From CAYLPJ01 sp964385465 (GTDB taxonomy: Bacteria; Planctomycetota; Phycisphaerae; SM23-33): a stretch of DNA of 64,000 nucleotides. The notes beneath the pieces were generated by a model that was given only the letters and a program-made list of their open reading frames with translations, had not been told where the DNA came from and did no database searches. This document shows, piece after piece, positions 16,866 through 25,737 of this stretch. Every line of letters begins with the position of its first letter. The first letter of the stretch is position 1. Both the position numbers and the translations under genes were made by a program. The stretch spans positions 1 to 64,000 of the forward strand of contig CAYLPJ010000034.1 of NCBI GenBank assembly GCA_964385465.1, read 5' to 3'.

Positions 16866-18347
16866 ATGGTCACGCTGATCAACACCAACCGGATGGCCCC
16901 GCCGATCGCGCCGCTGGGGCTGGAGTATGTCGCCGGGGCCGCGCGGGCCGACGGACTCGACGTCGAGCTGATCGACCTCTGCCTCGCCGACGACCCCGAT
17001 GCCGCCCTCGCCCACCACCTCCAGCAGGCCGGGCCCTCCCTCGTGGGCCTGTCGTTCCGGAACGTCGACGACTGCTTCTGGCCCAGCGGGCAGAGCTTCC
17101 TGCCCGAGTTGGACCGGATCGTCCGCCGCGTCCGCGAGCTCACCGACGCGCCCGTCGCGCTCGGCGGCGTCGGGCTGTCGGTCTTCGCCCGGCGGGTCCT
17201 CGAGGCCGTCGGGGCCGACTTCGCCGTCCGCGGCGACGGCGAGCAGGCCCTGCCCGCCCTCGCCCGCGAGCTCGCGGGCCGGCGGCGCTTCGACCGCGTG
17301 GACGGGCTCGTCTGGCGCGACGGCCTGGAGGTCCGCGAGAACGCCCCGGCCTGGCCGGCCGAGCTCGACGTGCCCACCGCACGCGACACGCTGGACAACG
17401 CCGAATACTTCCGCCGCGGCGGGCAGGGAGGCATCGAGACCAAGCGCGGCTGCGATCGGCCCTGCATTTACTGCGCCGACCCGGTCGCCAAGGGGCGAGC
17501 CCTCCGCTGCCGCCCGCCCGCCGACGTCGCCGACGAGGCCGAGAGCCTCCTCGCACAGGGCGTCGATTGCCTCCACCTCTGCGACGGGGAGTTCAACATC
17601 CCCTACGCCCACGCCGCGGCGGTCTGCGACGAGCTGATCGCCCGCGGCCTCGGCCGGCGGCTGCGATGGTACACCTACATGACCGTCGTGCCCTTCGACG
17701 CCGCCCTGGCCGACCGGCTCGCCCGCGCCGGGTGCGTGGGGGTGAACTTCACCTCCGACACCGCCGCCGAGGCCATGCTGCGGAGCTACCGCCTGCCCCA
17801 CCGCCGGGCGGACCTCGCCCGGGCGGTCGGCCTCTGTCGCGACCGCGGCCTGGCGGTCATGCTCGACCTGCTGCTGGGCGGGCCCGGCGAGACGCCCGAG
17901 ACGCTCGCCGAGAGCATCGCGTTCTTCAAGTCCATCGAGCCCGACCGCGTGGGCGCGGCGCTGGGGATGCGGATCTTCCCCGCCACGCCGGCCGAACGCG
18001 TCGTCGCCGGCGAGGGGCCCATGGACGCCAACCCCTCCGTCCGCCGCCTCTACGACGGGCCGGTGGACCTGCTGAAGCCGACGTTCTACGTCTCGGCCGC
18101 ACTGGGCGACCGCCCCGCCGGCGTGGTCCGCGAGCTGATCGCCGGCGACGAGCGGTTCTTCGAGCCGCAGGACGACGCCGGCGGCGGGGGCGCGAACGAG
18201 CCCGGCGACGGCGGGGCCCAGCCATCCGGCGACCACAACTACAACGCCAACGACGCGCTGACCCGCGCCATCGCCGCCGGCGCCCGCGGGGCGTACTGGG
18301 ACATCCTGCGGGGGCTGCGGCAGCGCGGCGCCGCGGACGGCGGTTGA
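16866..18347 (+). CDS. B12-binding radical SAM protein
   Basis: 493 residues. The N-terminal cobalamin-binding-like Rossmann region (NTNRMAPPIAPLGLEYVAGAA, then GLSFRNVDDCFWP and VALGGVGLS) precedes the radical SAM core, with the 4Fe-4S motif Cys196-X3-Cys200-X2-Cys203 (KRGCDRPCIYCADP). The core continues LHLCDGEFNIP and MLDLLLGGPGET. The family includes methyltransferases and ring-modifying enzymes; substrate cannot be predicted. A glycine-rich acidic stretch near the C-terminus (GGGGANEPGDGG) looks like a flexible linker. Neighbours give no pathway clue. Confidence 0.8.
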   Translation: MVTLINTNRMAPPIAPLGLEYVAGAARADGLDVELIDLCLADDPDAALAHHLQQAGPSLVGLSFRNVDDCFWPSGQSFLPELDRIVRRVRELTDAPVALGGVGLSVFARRVLEAVGADFAVRGDGEQALPALARELAGRRRFDRVDGLVWRDGLEVRENAPAWPAELDVPTARDTLDNAEYFRRGGQGGIETKRGCDRPCIYCADPVAKGRALRCRPPADVADEAESLLAQGVDCLHLCDGEFNIPYAHAAAVCDELIARGLGRRLRWYTYMTVVPFDAALADRLARAGCVGVNFTSDTAAEAMLRSYRLPHRRADLARAVGLCRDRGLAVMLDLLLGGPGETPETLAESIAFFKSIEPDRVGAALGMRIFPATPAERVVAGEGPMDANPSVRRLYDGPVDLLKPTFYVSAALGDRPAGVVRELIAGDERFFEPQDDAGGGGANEPGDGGAQPSGDHNYNANDALTRAIAAGARGAYWDILRGLRQRGAADGG

Positions 18348-18406
18348 GCGCCGCGACCGGGCGGCGTATGCTCAGGGGATACCGCACCGATCGAAAGGAG
18401 CCCGCC

Positions 18407-19747
18407 ATGTCTCGACGAGTCGCCCTCCTGCTGCCGACGCTTCTTGCCGCCGCCCTCGCCGGCTGCTCCAAAGACGAGGCCGAGACCGCCGGGCCGCCGC
18501 CCAAGACCGTCTATGTCGACGTCACCGGCGTGACCACCGACGGCGTCTTCCAGGTCACCCGCTACCGCGTGGACGGCCAGGGCATCGACGCCGACGAGAC
18601 CGCCCTCCGCGCCGCGCTCGCCGCCGCCAAGGCCGCCGCCGGCGACCGCCCGCTCGTCGTCGACGTGCTCAGCCCCGCCTTCGCGCGGTACGAGCACATC
18701 GTGCCGGTCATCCGCACGGCCGCGGCCGTCGGGGCCGAGCGGTTCACCCTCGCCGTGCCCCGAGGCGACGCCACCGCGACCATGGCCGCCCGCCCGAAGG
18801 GCCAGCCCGTCGCCATGCCCGCCGAAGGACACGTCCGGGGCCTCATCGCCGAGAAGGCCGACATGACCCGCCTGTGGGTCCGCCTCGACGCCGACGGGGA
18901 AAGCCCCATCTACGAGCTCGTCGACGGCGCCACCTCCCTCAAGACCGCCACCGCCCTGGAAGACCGCCTGGCCTCCAGGCAGCAGGCCATCGGCGCCGCC
19001 GCGCCGGTGACCATCCGCCCGGCCTACGAGGTCCGGGCCGAGTCCGTCGTCCGGGCCGTCGCGGCCGCGAAGGAGGCCGGCTTCGAGACGGTCCTGTTCG
19101 AGGAGATCGCCGACCTGCCCCCGCTGGCCTCGCCCGCCGGCGAGGGCGGCGCCGCCGCGGACCACGCGCCGGTGGCGGCGGGCCCCAAGCCGGAGACGAC
19201 CTTCTCCGGCGCGACCGGCAGCGCCTACCACGTCGTGTACCTGATCGACCGCAGCGGGTCGATGGTGGCCTCCTTCGACGTCGTCCGCGACCGGCTCGTC
19301 GAGTCCATCGGCTCGCTGAAGCCGCGGCAGGACTTCCACGTGATCTTCTTCGGAGGCCGGCGTCCGGTCGAGTACCCCGAGAGGAAGCTCATCGACGCCA
19401 ACGACACCAACAAGGGGCAGGTGATCGACTTCCTCAAGGGCATCCCGGCCTCGGGGATCACCAACCCGATGCCGGCGATCCGCCGCGCGTTCGACGTGCT
19501 GGACAAGGCCGACGTGAACCGCCCGGGCAAGCTCGTCTTCCTGCTGACCGACGGGGACTTCTCCGACGAGCGGGGCGCGTTCGACAACGAGATGGTCCTC
19601 AAGGCCATCCGCCGCCGCAACGCCCGCAAGGACGTCACCGTCCACACGCTCCTGTTCGGCAAACGCAGCGCCGCCGGCGAGAAGGTCCTCAAACAGATCG
19701 CCGAGGAGAACAACGGCAACTACAGCTTCGTCGGCGTCGAGGGTTGA
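18407..19747 (+). CDS. lipoprotein with tandem ExbD-like segments and a vWA domain
   Basis: 446 residues. Lipobox LAAALAGC gives a lipidated Cys20, so the protein is membrane-anchored on the periplasmic side. Two regions (about 65-115 and 190-230) have the strand-helix pattern of ExbD/TolR periplasmic domains, for example RPLVVDVLSPAF and VTIRPAYEVRAESVV; this is a weak similarity. A von Willebrand A domain follows with the MIDAS motif DRSGSM, a conserved Thr in GITNPMPA and a DGDFSD segment, predicting divalent-metal-dependent protein binding. The start ATG at 18407 has AAAGGAG 6 nt upstream. Partners are unknown. Confidence 0.75.
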   Translation: MSRRVALLLPTLLAAALAGCSKDEAETAGPPPKTVYVDVTGVTTDGVFQVTRYRVDGQGIDADETALRAALAAAKAAAGDRPLVVDVLSPAFARYEHIVPVIRTAAAVGAERFTLAVPRGDATATMAARPKGQPVAMPAEGHVRGLIAEKADMTRLWVRLDADGESPIYELVDGATSLKTATALEDRLASRQQAIGAAAPVTIRPAYEVRAESVVRAVAAAKEAGFETVLFEEIADLPPLASPAGEGGAAADHAPVAAGPKPETTFSGATGSAYHVVYLIDRSGSMVASFDVVRDRLVESIGSLKPRQDFHVIFFGGRRPVEYPERKLIDANDTNKGQVIDFLKGIPASGITNPMPAIRRAFDVLDKADVNRPGKLVFLLTDGDFSDERGAFDNEMVLKAIRRRNARKDVTVHTLLFGKRSAAGEKVLKQIAEENNGNYSFVGVEG

Positions 19748-19773
19748 CGGGGACGGCCTTCGCCGTGTGACAG

Positions 19774-19793
19774 CCCATGGCTTCAGCCGTGGG
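19774..19793. repeat. REP-like palindrome with GGCTTCAGCC core
   Basis: An imperfect palindrome CCCATGG/CCGTGGG around GGCTTCAGCC, 27 bp after the vWA gene stop. The same 10-bp core is in the tandem array that follows, and a decayed copy occurs at 25638-25647. Similar palindromes are mobilised by REP-associated tyrosine transposases in other bacteria; no such transposase is in the window. Confidence 0.5.
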
Positions 19794-19865
19794 TTGACGG
19801 GGGCAGCCGGGAGAAACGTATGGCATGCGCCACGGGCCGAGGACCGCGTGCGTTCCGATGCGCCC

Positions 19866-19905
19866 GCCCGCCGCGACGGTCAGCGAACCGCCGGCCCGCG
19901 AGGCG
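19866..19905 (+). repeat. 40-bp direct repeat, copy 1 (copy 2 at 20072-20111)
   Basis: Forty identical bases (GCCCGCCGCGACGGTC at the start) recur exactly at 20072-20111. The second copy ends at the first N of the assembly gap, which suggests the assembler broke at this repeat. Confidence 0.75.
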
Positions 19906-19962
19906 ATCATTGGGCTTCGGCCGGTGGCGCACGCCGGCGTTTGTGCGCGCTGCCGCGACCGA

Positions 19963-20290
19963 CCCGCGGCTGAAGCCGCGGGCTGGCACACGACAAGCGA
20001 ACCGCCGGCCCGCCGCGACGGACCAACCCGCGGCTGAAGCCGCGGGCTGGCGCACAACAAGCGAACCGCCGGCCCGCCGCGACGGTCAGCGAACCGCCGG
20101 CCCGCGAGGCGNNNNNNNNNNNNNNNNNNNNNNNNNNNNNNNNNNNNNNNNNNNNNNNNNNNNNNNNNNNNNNNNNNNNNNNNNNNNNNNNNNNNNNNNN
20201 NNNNNNNNNNNGCGGCTGAAGCCGCGGGCTGACACACGACAAGCGGCCGCCGGCCCGCCGCGACGGACCAGCCCGCGGCTGAAGCCGCGA
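19963..20290 (+). repeat. tandem array of about 64-bp units with a 20-bp palindrome each
   Basis: The palindrome CCCGCGGCTGAAGCCGCGGG begins at 19963 and 20027 (64-bp period). It recurs right after the gap, truncated, from 20212, and near 20272 with one change (63-bp period). Spacers are near-identical (CTGGCACACGACAAGCG type), so this is a tandem duplication and not CRISPR. True copy number is unknown because of the gap. Confidence 0.75.
20112..20211. other. assembly gap of 100 N
   Basis: Exactly 100 N, the conventional placeholder for a gap of unknown length. It lies inside the tandem array, so missing sequence is probably more repeat units, but a larger insertion cannot be excluded. Confidence 0.95.
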
Positions 20291-20418
20291 GCTGGCGCAC
20301 AACAAGATCGGGCGAAGACGTCGCGGGACAGGACCGGGCGAGGGATGGGAATGGCTGCGTTTCCAAGCAGGCTCGCCGCACAGCGGCGGCTTGGACCATG
20401 CAACCGTCCCCATTGTTC

Positions 20419-22404
20419 TCAGGGCAGCTCGAGGGGGCCGAGGCCGTCGTCGGCGGGGTCGGTGTCGTCGAGCTGCGTGGGGGTGACGACGGTGCTGATG
20501 CGCTTCAGCGCCCGCGTGGCGAAGTGGGCCAGGTCGGCCTTCCTGTTGTTCAGCACCGCGCCGAGGGCCTCGGTGGCCGCGGCGGCCTTGAGCTCGCCGA
20601 GCGCCAGCACCGCGTTCTTGCGGACCAGCCAGTGCTCGTCGCCGTCGCGGACGCGGGCGATCAGGGCCTCGACCGCCAGCGGGGCCCGTACCTCCCCCAG
20701 CCGCCGGGCGGCGTGGAACCGCACGGCCAGGGCCTCGTCGCGCAGCATGGCCACCAGCTCGGGCGGGGCGGCGGAGGCGACCTTCTCCGGCGCGCCCGCG
20801 TCGAGAAGCTTGCCTTCCGTGCGGGCGTCGCGGATCGCCCGGGCGTTCCGCGTGATGCCGTAGGTGAACGTCATCAGGCAGTCGCCCTCGCGCCCCAGGC
20901 GGACCAGGCGGTCCCAGTGCTCGTGCGGGTCGGCGTCCTCGACGACGGCCACGCAGAACGCCTCGGGGTACATCCGCCGCACCCAGCCGGGCACGCCGGC
21001 GTAGCCGAGGTCCATCTCGTTGTACGGCGCCGTCACCGCCCAGTACTCGCAGTAGTTGTGCTCGGGGATCAGCAGCACGTCGGGGTGCCTGGCGTGCAGC
21101 CGCCGCCAGACGTCCGCGACGATCATGCCGGCCGACCACTTCTTCTCCGGCCCCCGCGGCCGCCAGAAATAGTTGGTGTCGATGTAGAACAGCGAGCAGC
21201 CCCACCGCTTCTTCGCGTAGGCGATTTTGGCGTCCATCGCGAGGAAGGGGTCCCTGGCGTCGGTGTAGGAGTGGACGAGCTTGCCCTTGCTCTTTGCGTG
21301 GACGACCTGCGTGGGGCGGATGCACACGCCGCACCGCAGCCCGCCGTCGCGGATGGCGCGGAAGTACTCGTCGGCGACGGCGTCCATGGCGGGGTTGAGG
21401 AACCGGGTCATCCTCGGGTCGCCGACGTAGGTGATCTGGGGCACGACGTCGCCCTCGATGTCCCAGACGACGATGCCCTGGGCGTCGATCTGCCGGCAGG
21501 CGTAGACGGCCCGGGCGACGCTGTCCATCATCCGCGTGCGGAACGCCTCGGGCGCCGGCGAGGGCTCGAACGCCTCGCCCCGCGCGAGGTTCCTGATCGC
21601 GCGGGCCTCGGGCACCCCGCCGCTGACGAACACGCGGCAGATCGGGCGGCGGTCCGCCCAGTCCAGCTTCGGCGGGTGCGCCGCGGCGAACGCGGCGTAG
21701 ACGTCCTCGGCCAAGGCGTGCGCGTCGCCGTCGGCCGGGCCGAAGCGGAGCGACAGGCGGTAGGTGTCCTTCCCGCCCGGGGGGATGGGGCGCGACATGC
21801 CGAGGCGGTCGTAGATCATCCGGTCCCCGCCGGCGCGGAGCTGGATCGGCATGGCGGCGTCCTTTCCCCGCGGCCGGCCGAGGCCGAGGTGCAGCGGGCG
21901 GTCGATGTCCGGATTGACCGCCGCGAGCACGCCGGCGTCGAACGGCAGGGCCAGCACGGACGGCGCGCCGATGTTCGTCCTCGCCCGCGGGCGGCGCCGC
22001 CGCGTGCCGAGCTTCAGCGACAGCGGCCGGGACCACAGCTCCTGGAGGGTCGCCTTCGACGCGTTCTCGACCGTCACCGCCAGGTCGCACCGGCCGGGCT
22101 TCGGCGCGTACTCGCAGGCGATGGTCCCCCACGGGTACGTTCGCCGGACGACGCGCCCGTCGGCGGCGAGCCGGCATGTCTTCTCGCCCAGCCGCGTCCG
22201 CCCGTCCTCGTCGCGGAAGACGACCTTCTCCAGCACGAACGCCCCGTCGCCGAGCACGTCCGCGCCGGCGACGGTCAGCGCATCGAGCCCGGCCTCGCCG
22301 ACGACGGCGCGGACCGCCGCGGGCCCGCCCGCACGTGTCCCCCCCGCCAGCGCCAGCACCGCGCCCGCCGCCCACACCAGTCCGCACCGATGAGAAGTCG
22401 TCAT
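20419..22404 (-). CDS. secreted TIM-barrel glycosidase-like protein with C-terminal HEAT repeats
   Basis: 661 residues. Signal peptide LVWAAGAVLALAGGTRA. The central part (about 240-530) resembles a TIM-barrel hydrolase: GIVVWDIEGDV, GGLRCGVCIRP, LFYIDTNYFW and LLIPEHNYCEYW place acidic residues at strand ends, as in alpha-galactosidase-like clans, but no family is claimed. The last 120 residues form about three HEAT repeats (RFHAARRLGEV, RKNAVLALGEL). The start ATG at 22404 has GGGAG 6 nt upstream. It is divergent from the next gene; its downstream side is the repeat region with the gap. Confidence 0.65.
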   Translation of the reverse strand: MTTSHRCGLVWAAGAVLALAGGTRAGGPAAVRAVVGEAGLDALTVAGADVLGDGAFVLEKVVFRDEDGRTRLGEKTCRLAADGRVVRRTYPWGTIACEYAPKPGRCDLAVTVENASKATLQELWSRPLSLKLGTRRRRPRARTNIGAPSVLALPFDAGVLAAVNPDIDRPLHLGLGRPRGKDAAMPIQLRAGGDRMIYDRLGMSRPIPPGGKDTYRLSLRFGPADGDAHALAEDVYAAFAAAHPPKLDWADRRPICRVFVSGGVPEARAIRNLARGEAFEPSPAPEAFRTRMMDSVARAVYACRQIDAQGIVVWDIEGDVVPQITYVGDPRMTRFLNPAMDAVADEYFRAIRDGGLRCGVCIRPTQVVHAKSKGKLVHSYTDARDPFLAMDAKIAYAKKRWGCSLFYIDTNYFWRPRGPEKKWSAGMIVADVWRRLHARHPDVLLIPEHNYCEYWAVTAPYNEMDLGYAGVPGWVRRMYPEAFCVAVVEDADPHEHWDRLVRLGREGDCLMTFTYGITRNARAIRDARTEGKLLDAGAPEKVASAAPPELVAMLRDEALAVRFHAARRLGEVRAPLAVEALIARVRDGDEHWLVRKNAVLALGELKAAAATEALGAVLNNRKADLAHFATRALKRISTVVTPTQLDDTDPADDGLGPLELP

Positions 22405-22600
22405 CGCATCTCCCTTCGCGCGTCGCTTCATGACCCCCCATACCATGAACCGCCCGCGGAATCACCCGTCTCGCGCGGGGCTCGGGGCGGGGCGCGTCGT
22501 ACCCTCCTCCCGCACATCCCTCAAACCGAACCCCGCCGCCAACCGATACGTTCTACGGGTGTCTGATCGAGTAACGCGGCAACGGCCGCAGGAGTTGTTC

Positions 22601-24325
22601 ATGCGCTATGCGAGAATCGTCGCTCTGGTCGTGCTCGCCGCCGCGGTCGCCGCTTCGGGGATCGACAGGCCCGGCCCGGCGGTGCGGCAGGCGGTCAAGG
22701 GCACGCGGAGCGACGCCGAACGGGCCGTCAAGCTGCTGGCGGCCGGCAAGGCCGCCGAGGGCGAGACGGCGGGGGACCTGCTGAAATGGGCGGTGTACTA
22801 CGCCCTTCGCGCGCCGCGCGAGGCCGAGGCCGTCGACGCCGGCCGCGAGGCGACGGACCTGCTGATCGACCGCCAGCCGGCCAGGGCGGACCACTGGCAG
22901 GGGAAGCGCCTGGACGTCGAGCGCGCCGCGTGGCGCTATGCCGCACGGGACGAGCGGGAGCAGGCCGCCCGGGGGTTCCTGGAGTTCCTGCTCAACCGGG
23001 CCGACGCCCTCGAGGCGGACCGCCAGTGGGCCGCGGCGCAGGACGTCTACCGCGAGGCGTACTCCGTGGCCTACGCCATCCGCAGCCCGCTGGTCGAGCA
23101 GGTCGCCTACAAGCGGGCGCGGGCCGGGCACTACGCCGAGGTCGCCGAGCAGGTGCGGGCCGCCGTCGAGGGGCTCGCCCGCCAGGACGACCCCGCCGTG
23201 CGCGAGGAGGCCCTCCGCCAGCTCGTCGCCGAACTGGACAACGTGCCGCGCGCCCGAACACTCGTCACCGCCGACGTCGATCAGTCCTGGCAGGCCTACC
23301 TCCCCCTCGCCGAAAAGGACCCCGACACGCTCGATGAAGCCGCCGCCAAGGAGCTGGGGATCTGGTACCACGCCTTCCTGCTGCCCAAGGCCAGCAAGTT
23401 CTCCCAGATGCGCATCCTCGCGGCCGCGAGGGCCTGCCTGCGGCGGGCCGACATCCTCCACGAGGCCGACGACGCCGAGGGCAAAGCCATCCGGCAGAAG
23501 CTCGCCGAGGTGCACCGGCAATTCGAGGAGCTGGTGATGCACCCGGCCGCCAGCGACCGCGCGGCGGACGTGGACCTGCTGCGTTCGATCGACCTGGAGA
23601 CGACGCGTTGGGAGGGCGTGTGGGACTTCGTCAAGGGCACGCTGACGGTCTGGCCTCGCGGCGGGCATGCGTACTTCCGCCTGCCGGCTCGGGTGACGGG
23701 CAGCTACCGGCTGAGCCTCCAGTTCGCCAACTACCACCGCATCCCGCTGCCGGACCGGTTCAGCAAGTTCGGCACGCTGCGGGTCAGCCGCAGGCGGAAG
23801 AAGTGGCTGGACCGCAAGATCGCCGAGCAGCGCGGGCTGGACGTGGCCTTCCCGGTCGGCAAGGAGCACCTGGCGGTCTCGATCGTGCCCACCGAGGACG
23901 CCTCGACCGTCTCGCTGCTGCTGGTGCCGCCCTCGAGCGTCCGGCAGGCGACGTCCTTCCCCACCGAAGAACCGCTGCCCGAGCCGATCAAGGACCCCAA
24001 GGGCCGCTCCGACGTCTTCACCGTCGCCGCGCCCGCCCTGCCCACACAACGCTTCCACCGCCTGGACGTGGCCGTGTTCGTCCAGGGCGACCACGCCACC
24101 GTGGCGGTCAACCTCAACGACGAGCCGCTGATCCGCTGGGAGGGCAAGGCCTCGCTGGTCGGCCTGGACGATCACTGGCCGATGGGCGACCTCCGCGGCG
24201 CGATCCTCCTGGGCGGATGGACCGGCCCGACCTGCTTCAACGCCGCCAAGGTGGTGAACTTCACCGGCCGGACGCGCCTCGATCCCCCGGACCTCTGGGA
24301 AAACACCGAGGGGGAGGAACTGTAA
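22601..24325 (+). CDS. secreted protein of unknown function with helical N-half and beta-sandwich-like C-half
   Basis: 574 residues. Signal peptide MRYARIVALVVLAAAVAASG. The N-terminal 350 residues are alanine-rich and helical, resembling TPR-like or HEAT-like solenoids (AAWRYAARDEREQAARGFLEFLL). The C-terminal 220 residues are beta-rich (GHAYFRLPARVTGSYRLSLQF, FHRLDVAVFVQGDHATVAV), similar in type to a concanavalin-like domain used in planctomycete secreted proteins. The start ATG at 22601 has AGGAG 6 nt upstream. Function is not recognised. A MITE-like element follows. Confidence 0.65.
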   Translation: MRYARIVALVVLAAAVAASGIDRPGPAVRQAVKGTRSDAERAVKLLAAGKAAEGETAGDLLKWAVYYALRAPREAEAVDAGREATDLLIDRQPARADHWQGKRLDVERAAWRYAARDEREQAARGFLEFLLNRADALEADRQWAAAQDVYREAYSVAYAIRSPLVEQVAYKRARAGHYAEVAEQVRAAVEGLARQDDPAVREEALRQLVAELDNVPRARTLVTADVDQSWQAYLPLAEKDPDTLDEAAAKELGIWYHAFLLPKASKFSQMRILAAARACLRRADILHEADDAEGKAIRQKLAEVHRQFEELVMHPAASDRAADVDLLRSIDLETTRWEGVWDFVKGTLTVWPRGGHAYFRLPARVTGSYRLSLQFANYHRIPLPDRFSKFGTLRVSRRRKKWLDRKIAEQRGLDVAFPVGKEHLAVSIVPTEDASTVSLLLVPPSSVRQATSFPTEEPLPEPIKDPKGRSDVFTVAAPALPTQRFHRLDVAVFVQGDHATVAVNLNDEPLIRWEGKASLVGLDDHWPMGDLRGAILLGGWTGPTCFNAAKVVNFTGRTRLDPPDLWENTEGEEL

Positions 24326-24369
24326 GGCGCTGTTCGGTACCGGGAAGTGGTTCCCGGGCGGAGCGCAGG

Positions 24370-24527
24370 CTGTGTCTGATGTATCGCTCCGCGGCCCGGG
24401 AGCGGGCTGGTTCGTGGCTGGCAAGGACGCCGATGCAGGCGATTCCGTTGCGAATCGCCGACGCAGGCGGACGCCGCCAGACGCGATCCAGCACGCTCGA
24501 AGCCCGGATTGGATACGTCAGACACAG
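24370..24527. mobile_element. 158-bp MITE-like foldback element
   Basis: The ends CTGTGTCTGATGTATC (24370-24385) and the complement of 24512-24527 match at 15 of 16 bases. A perfect 8-bp central hairpin (GGCGATTC/GAATCGCC, 24438-24445 and 24452-24459, 6-nt loop) has the same centre of symmetry (24448.5) as the ends, and intermediate segments also pair (GCTGG, CTGGC). The whole element is thus one imperfect palindrome. It has no coding capacity. No clear target-site duplication is visible. It sits between convergent genes, one base from the stop of the next. Confidence 0.7.
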
Positions 24528-24528
24528 T

Positions 24529-25602
24529 CTAAGCGCCGGCGAGGGCGGCGTTGAGCGCTTCGGTACCCCGCAGCAGCCGGCCCTTCCGCTGCGTGCCGTG
24601 CGTGCACGCGGCCATGACGAGGGCGAAGTAGGCCTCCAGCAGTTCGCGGGCAGCCGGCAGGGGCGGGCCGAAGGCGGCCTCGTAGGCGGCGCAGAACCGG
24701 CCGGACCAGTCGATCCGCCGGAACGGGGCGATGGCGGGGTCCTCCCAGCGGACGCCCCAGGTGTACCGCCGCTCGCCCGGTGCGTCGAAGCCGCTGGCGT
24801 CCAGCCGCTCGGTCCGCAGGGCGAGCAGCTCGCCGGTGGCGTAGGACTCGTACTTGACCAGGTCGAACAGCGGGTGCCCACGCCATACGCCCGCGACGGA
24901 GACCGGGTCCAGCAGGACCGGCTCGGCCCGCCAGCCGCCGCCGGGGACCCCCGGGACCACCACGTTCTCGAGGAACAGGTCCCCGTGCAGGCGGACCCGC
25001 GGCGGACGGTCCAGCTCGGCCAGGATGCCGCCCCGCCGGTCCAGCTCGGCGACGGCCGCCGCGGGGGCCAGGACCGGCTCGCCGTTGAGCTCGATCCGCT
25101 CGGACGCCAGCAGCGGGCCGGCGATGGCGTCGTCGGCCAGCCCGGCCAGCACGTCCGCCAGCGACCGCCGCACGTGGGCGGACAGCGGCTCGCCGTCCTC
25201 GGCCGGGACGTGGACGCGCCCGAAGACCATCCCGGCCAGGCGGTCCTGGAGGGCGTCCGCCCAGGGCTGATCGACCTCCCCGGCCGCGGCGAGGGCCCCG
25301 ACGTCCGTCGTGCCGTCGAGATACGCCATCTCGTAGCCGAGGCGTTCGCCGTCGTCCCACGCCGCCAGCAGTTGCGGGAAGCACTCGCCCGCGGCGGGAT
25401 CGATGTCGCGGAGATAGGCGATCTCGCGCCGCAGCGTCTCGGCCCCCCAGGGGCCGGCGCCGGGATCCCCCTTGGACGCCTTGCGCACCCGCCGCTGGCC
25501 CCCGGGCAGCTCGATCACGTCCGTGCGGTCCCAGAACCCGTCCCGCAACGTCCGCACCACCCGCCCGACCGACGGGCCGGGGTTTCCGTACGGTTCCGCC
25601 AT
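24529..25602 (-). CDS. phosphotransferase of the aminoglycoside/choline-kinase-like fold
   Basis: 357 residues, cytoplasmic. The kinase-like catalytic loop is RLHGDLFLENVV (HGD-x4-N), followed by LLDPVSVAGVWRGHPLFDLVKYES as the metal-binding Asp region. An upstream lysine in VRKASKG may bind ATP. The substrate is unknown; relatives phosphorylate aminoglycosides, choline, homoserine or fructosamine. The stop TAG lies one base from the MITE-like element. Start ATG at 25602. It is divergent from the ATPase cassette. Confidence 0.7.
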   Translation of the reverse strand: MAEPYGNPGPSVGRVVRTLRDGFWDRTDVIELPGGQRRVRKASKGDPGAGPWGAETLRREIAYLRDIDPAAGECFPQLLAAWDDGERLGYEMAYLDGTTDVGALAAAGEVDQPWADALQDRLAGMVFGRVHVPAEDGEPLSAHVRRSLADVLAGLADDAIAGPLLASERIELNGEPVLAPAAAVAELDRRGGILAELDRPPRVRLHGDLFLENVVVPGVPGGGWRAEPVLLDPVSVAGVWRGHPLFDLVKYESYATGELLALRTERLDASGFDAPGERRYTWGVRWEDPAIAPFRRIDWSGRFCAAYEAAFGPPLPAARELLEAYFALVMAACTHGTQRKGRLLRGTEALNAALAGA

Positions 25603-25737
25603 GTGCTCTTGCTCGTCTGCTTTCCATCCCTTGACGCGGCTTCAGCCCTGCCGACGCCCGAACGGGGCGTCCGGTCAAGCAGGAGTTGACCGGGGCACGA
25701 CCAAAGTGGATGATGCCATAGCGTCCGGAATGCAGCA

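Larger units (their letters stand above)
19748..20418. other. non-coding repeat region with assembly gap
   Basis: No gene is supported across these 671 bases. It holds a REP-like palindrome (19774-19793), a 40-bp direct repeat (19866-19905 and 20072-20111), a palindromic 64-bp tandem array (19963-20290) and a 100-N gap. Reading frames across it are low-complexity arginine/proline-rich artefacts. Confidence 0.7.

Noticed and set aside
19963..20290. Possible CRISPR array (palindromic repeats with regular spacing)
   Set aside because: The spacers are nearly identical to each other and no cas genes are present; this is a tandem duplication.
24326..24369. Rho-independent terminator between the gene at 22601 and the MITE-like element
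   Set aside because: No stem with a T-tract was found; the foldback element is the only clear structure.
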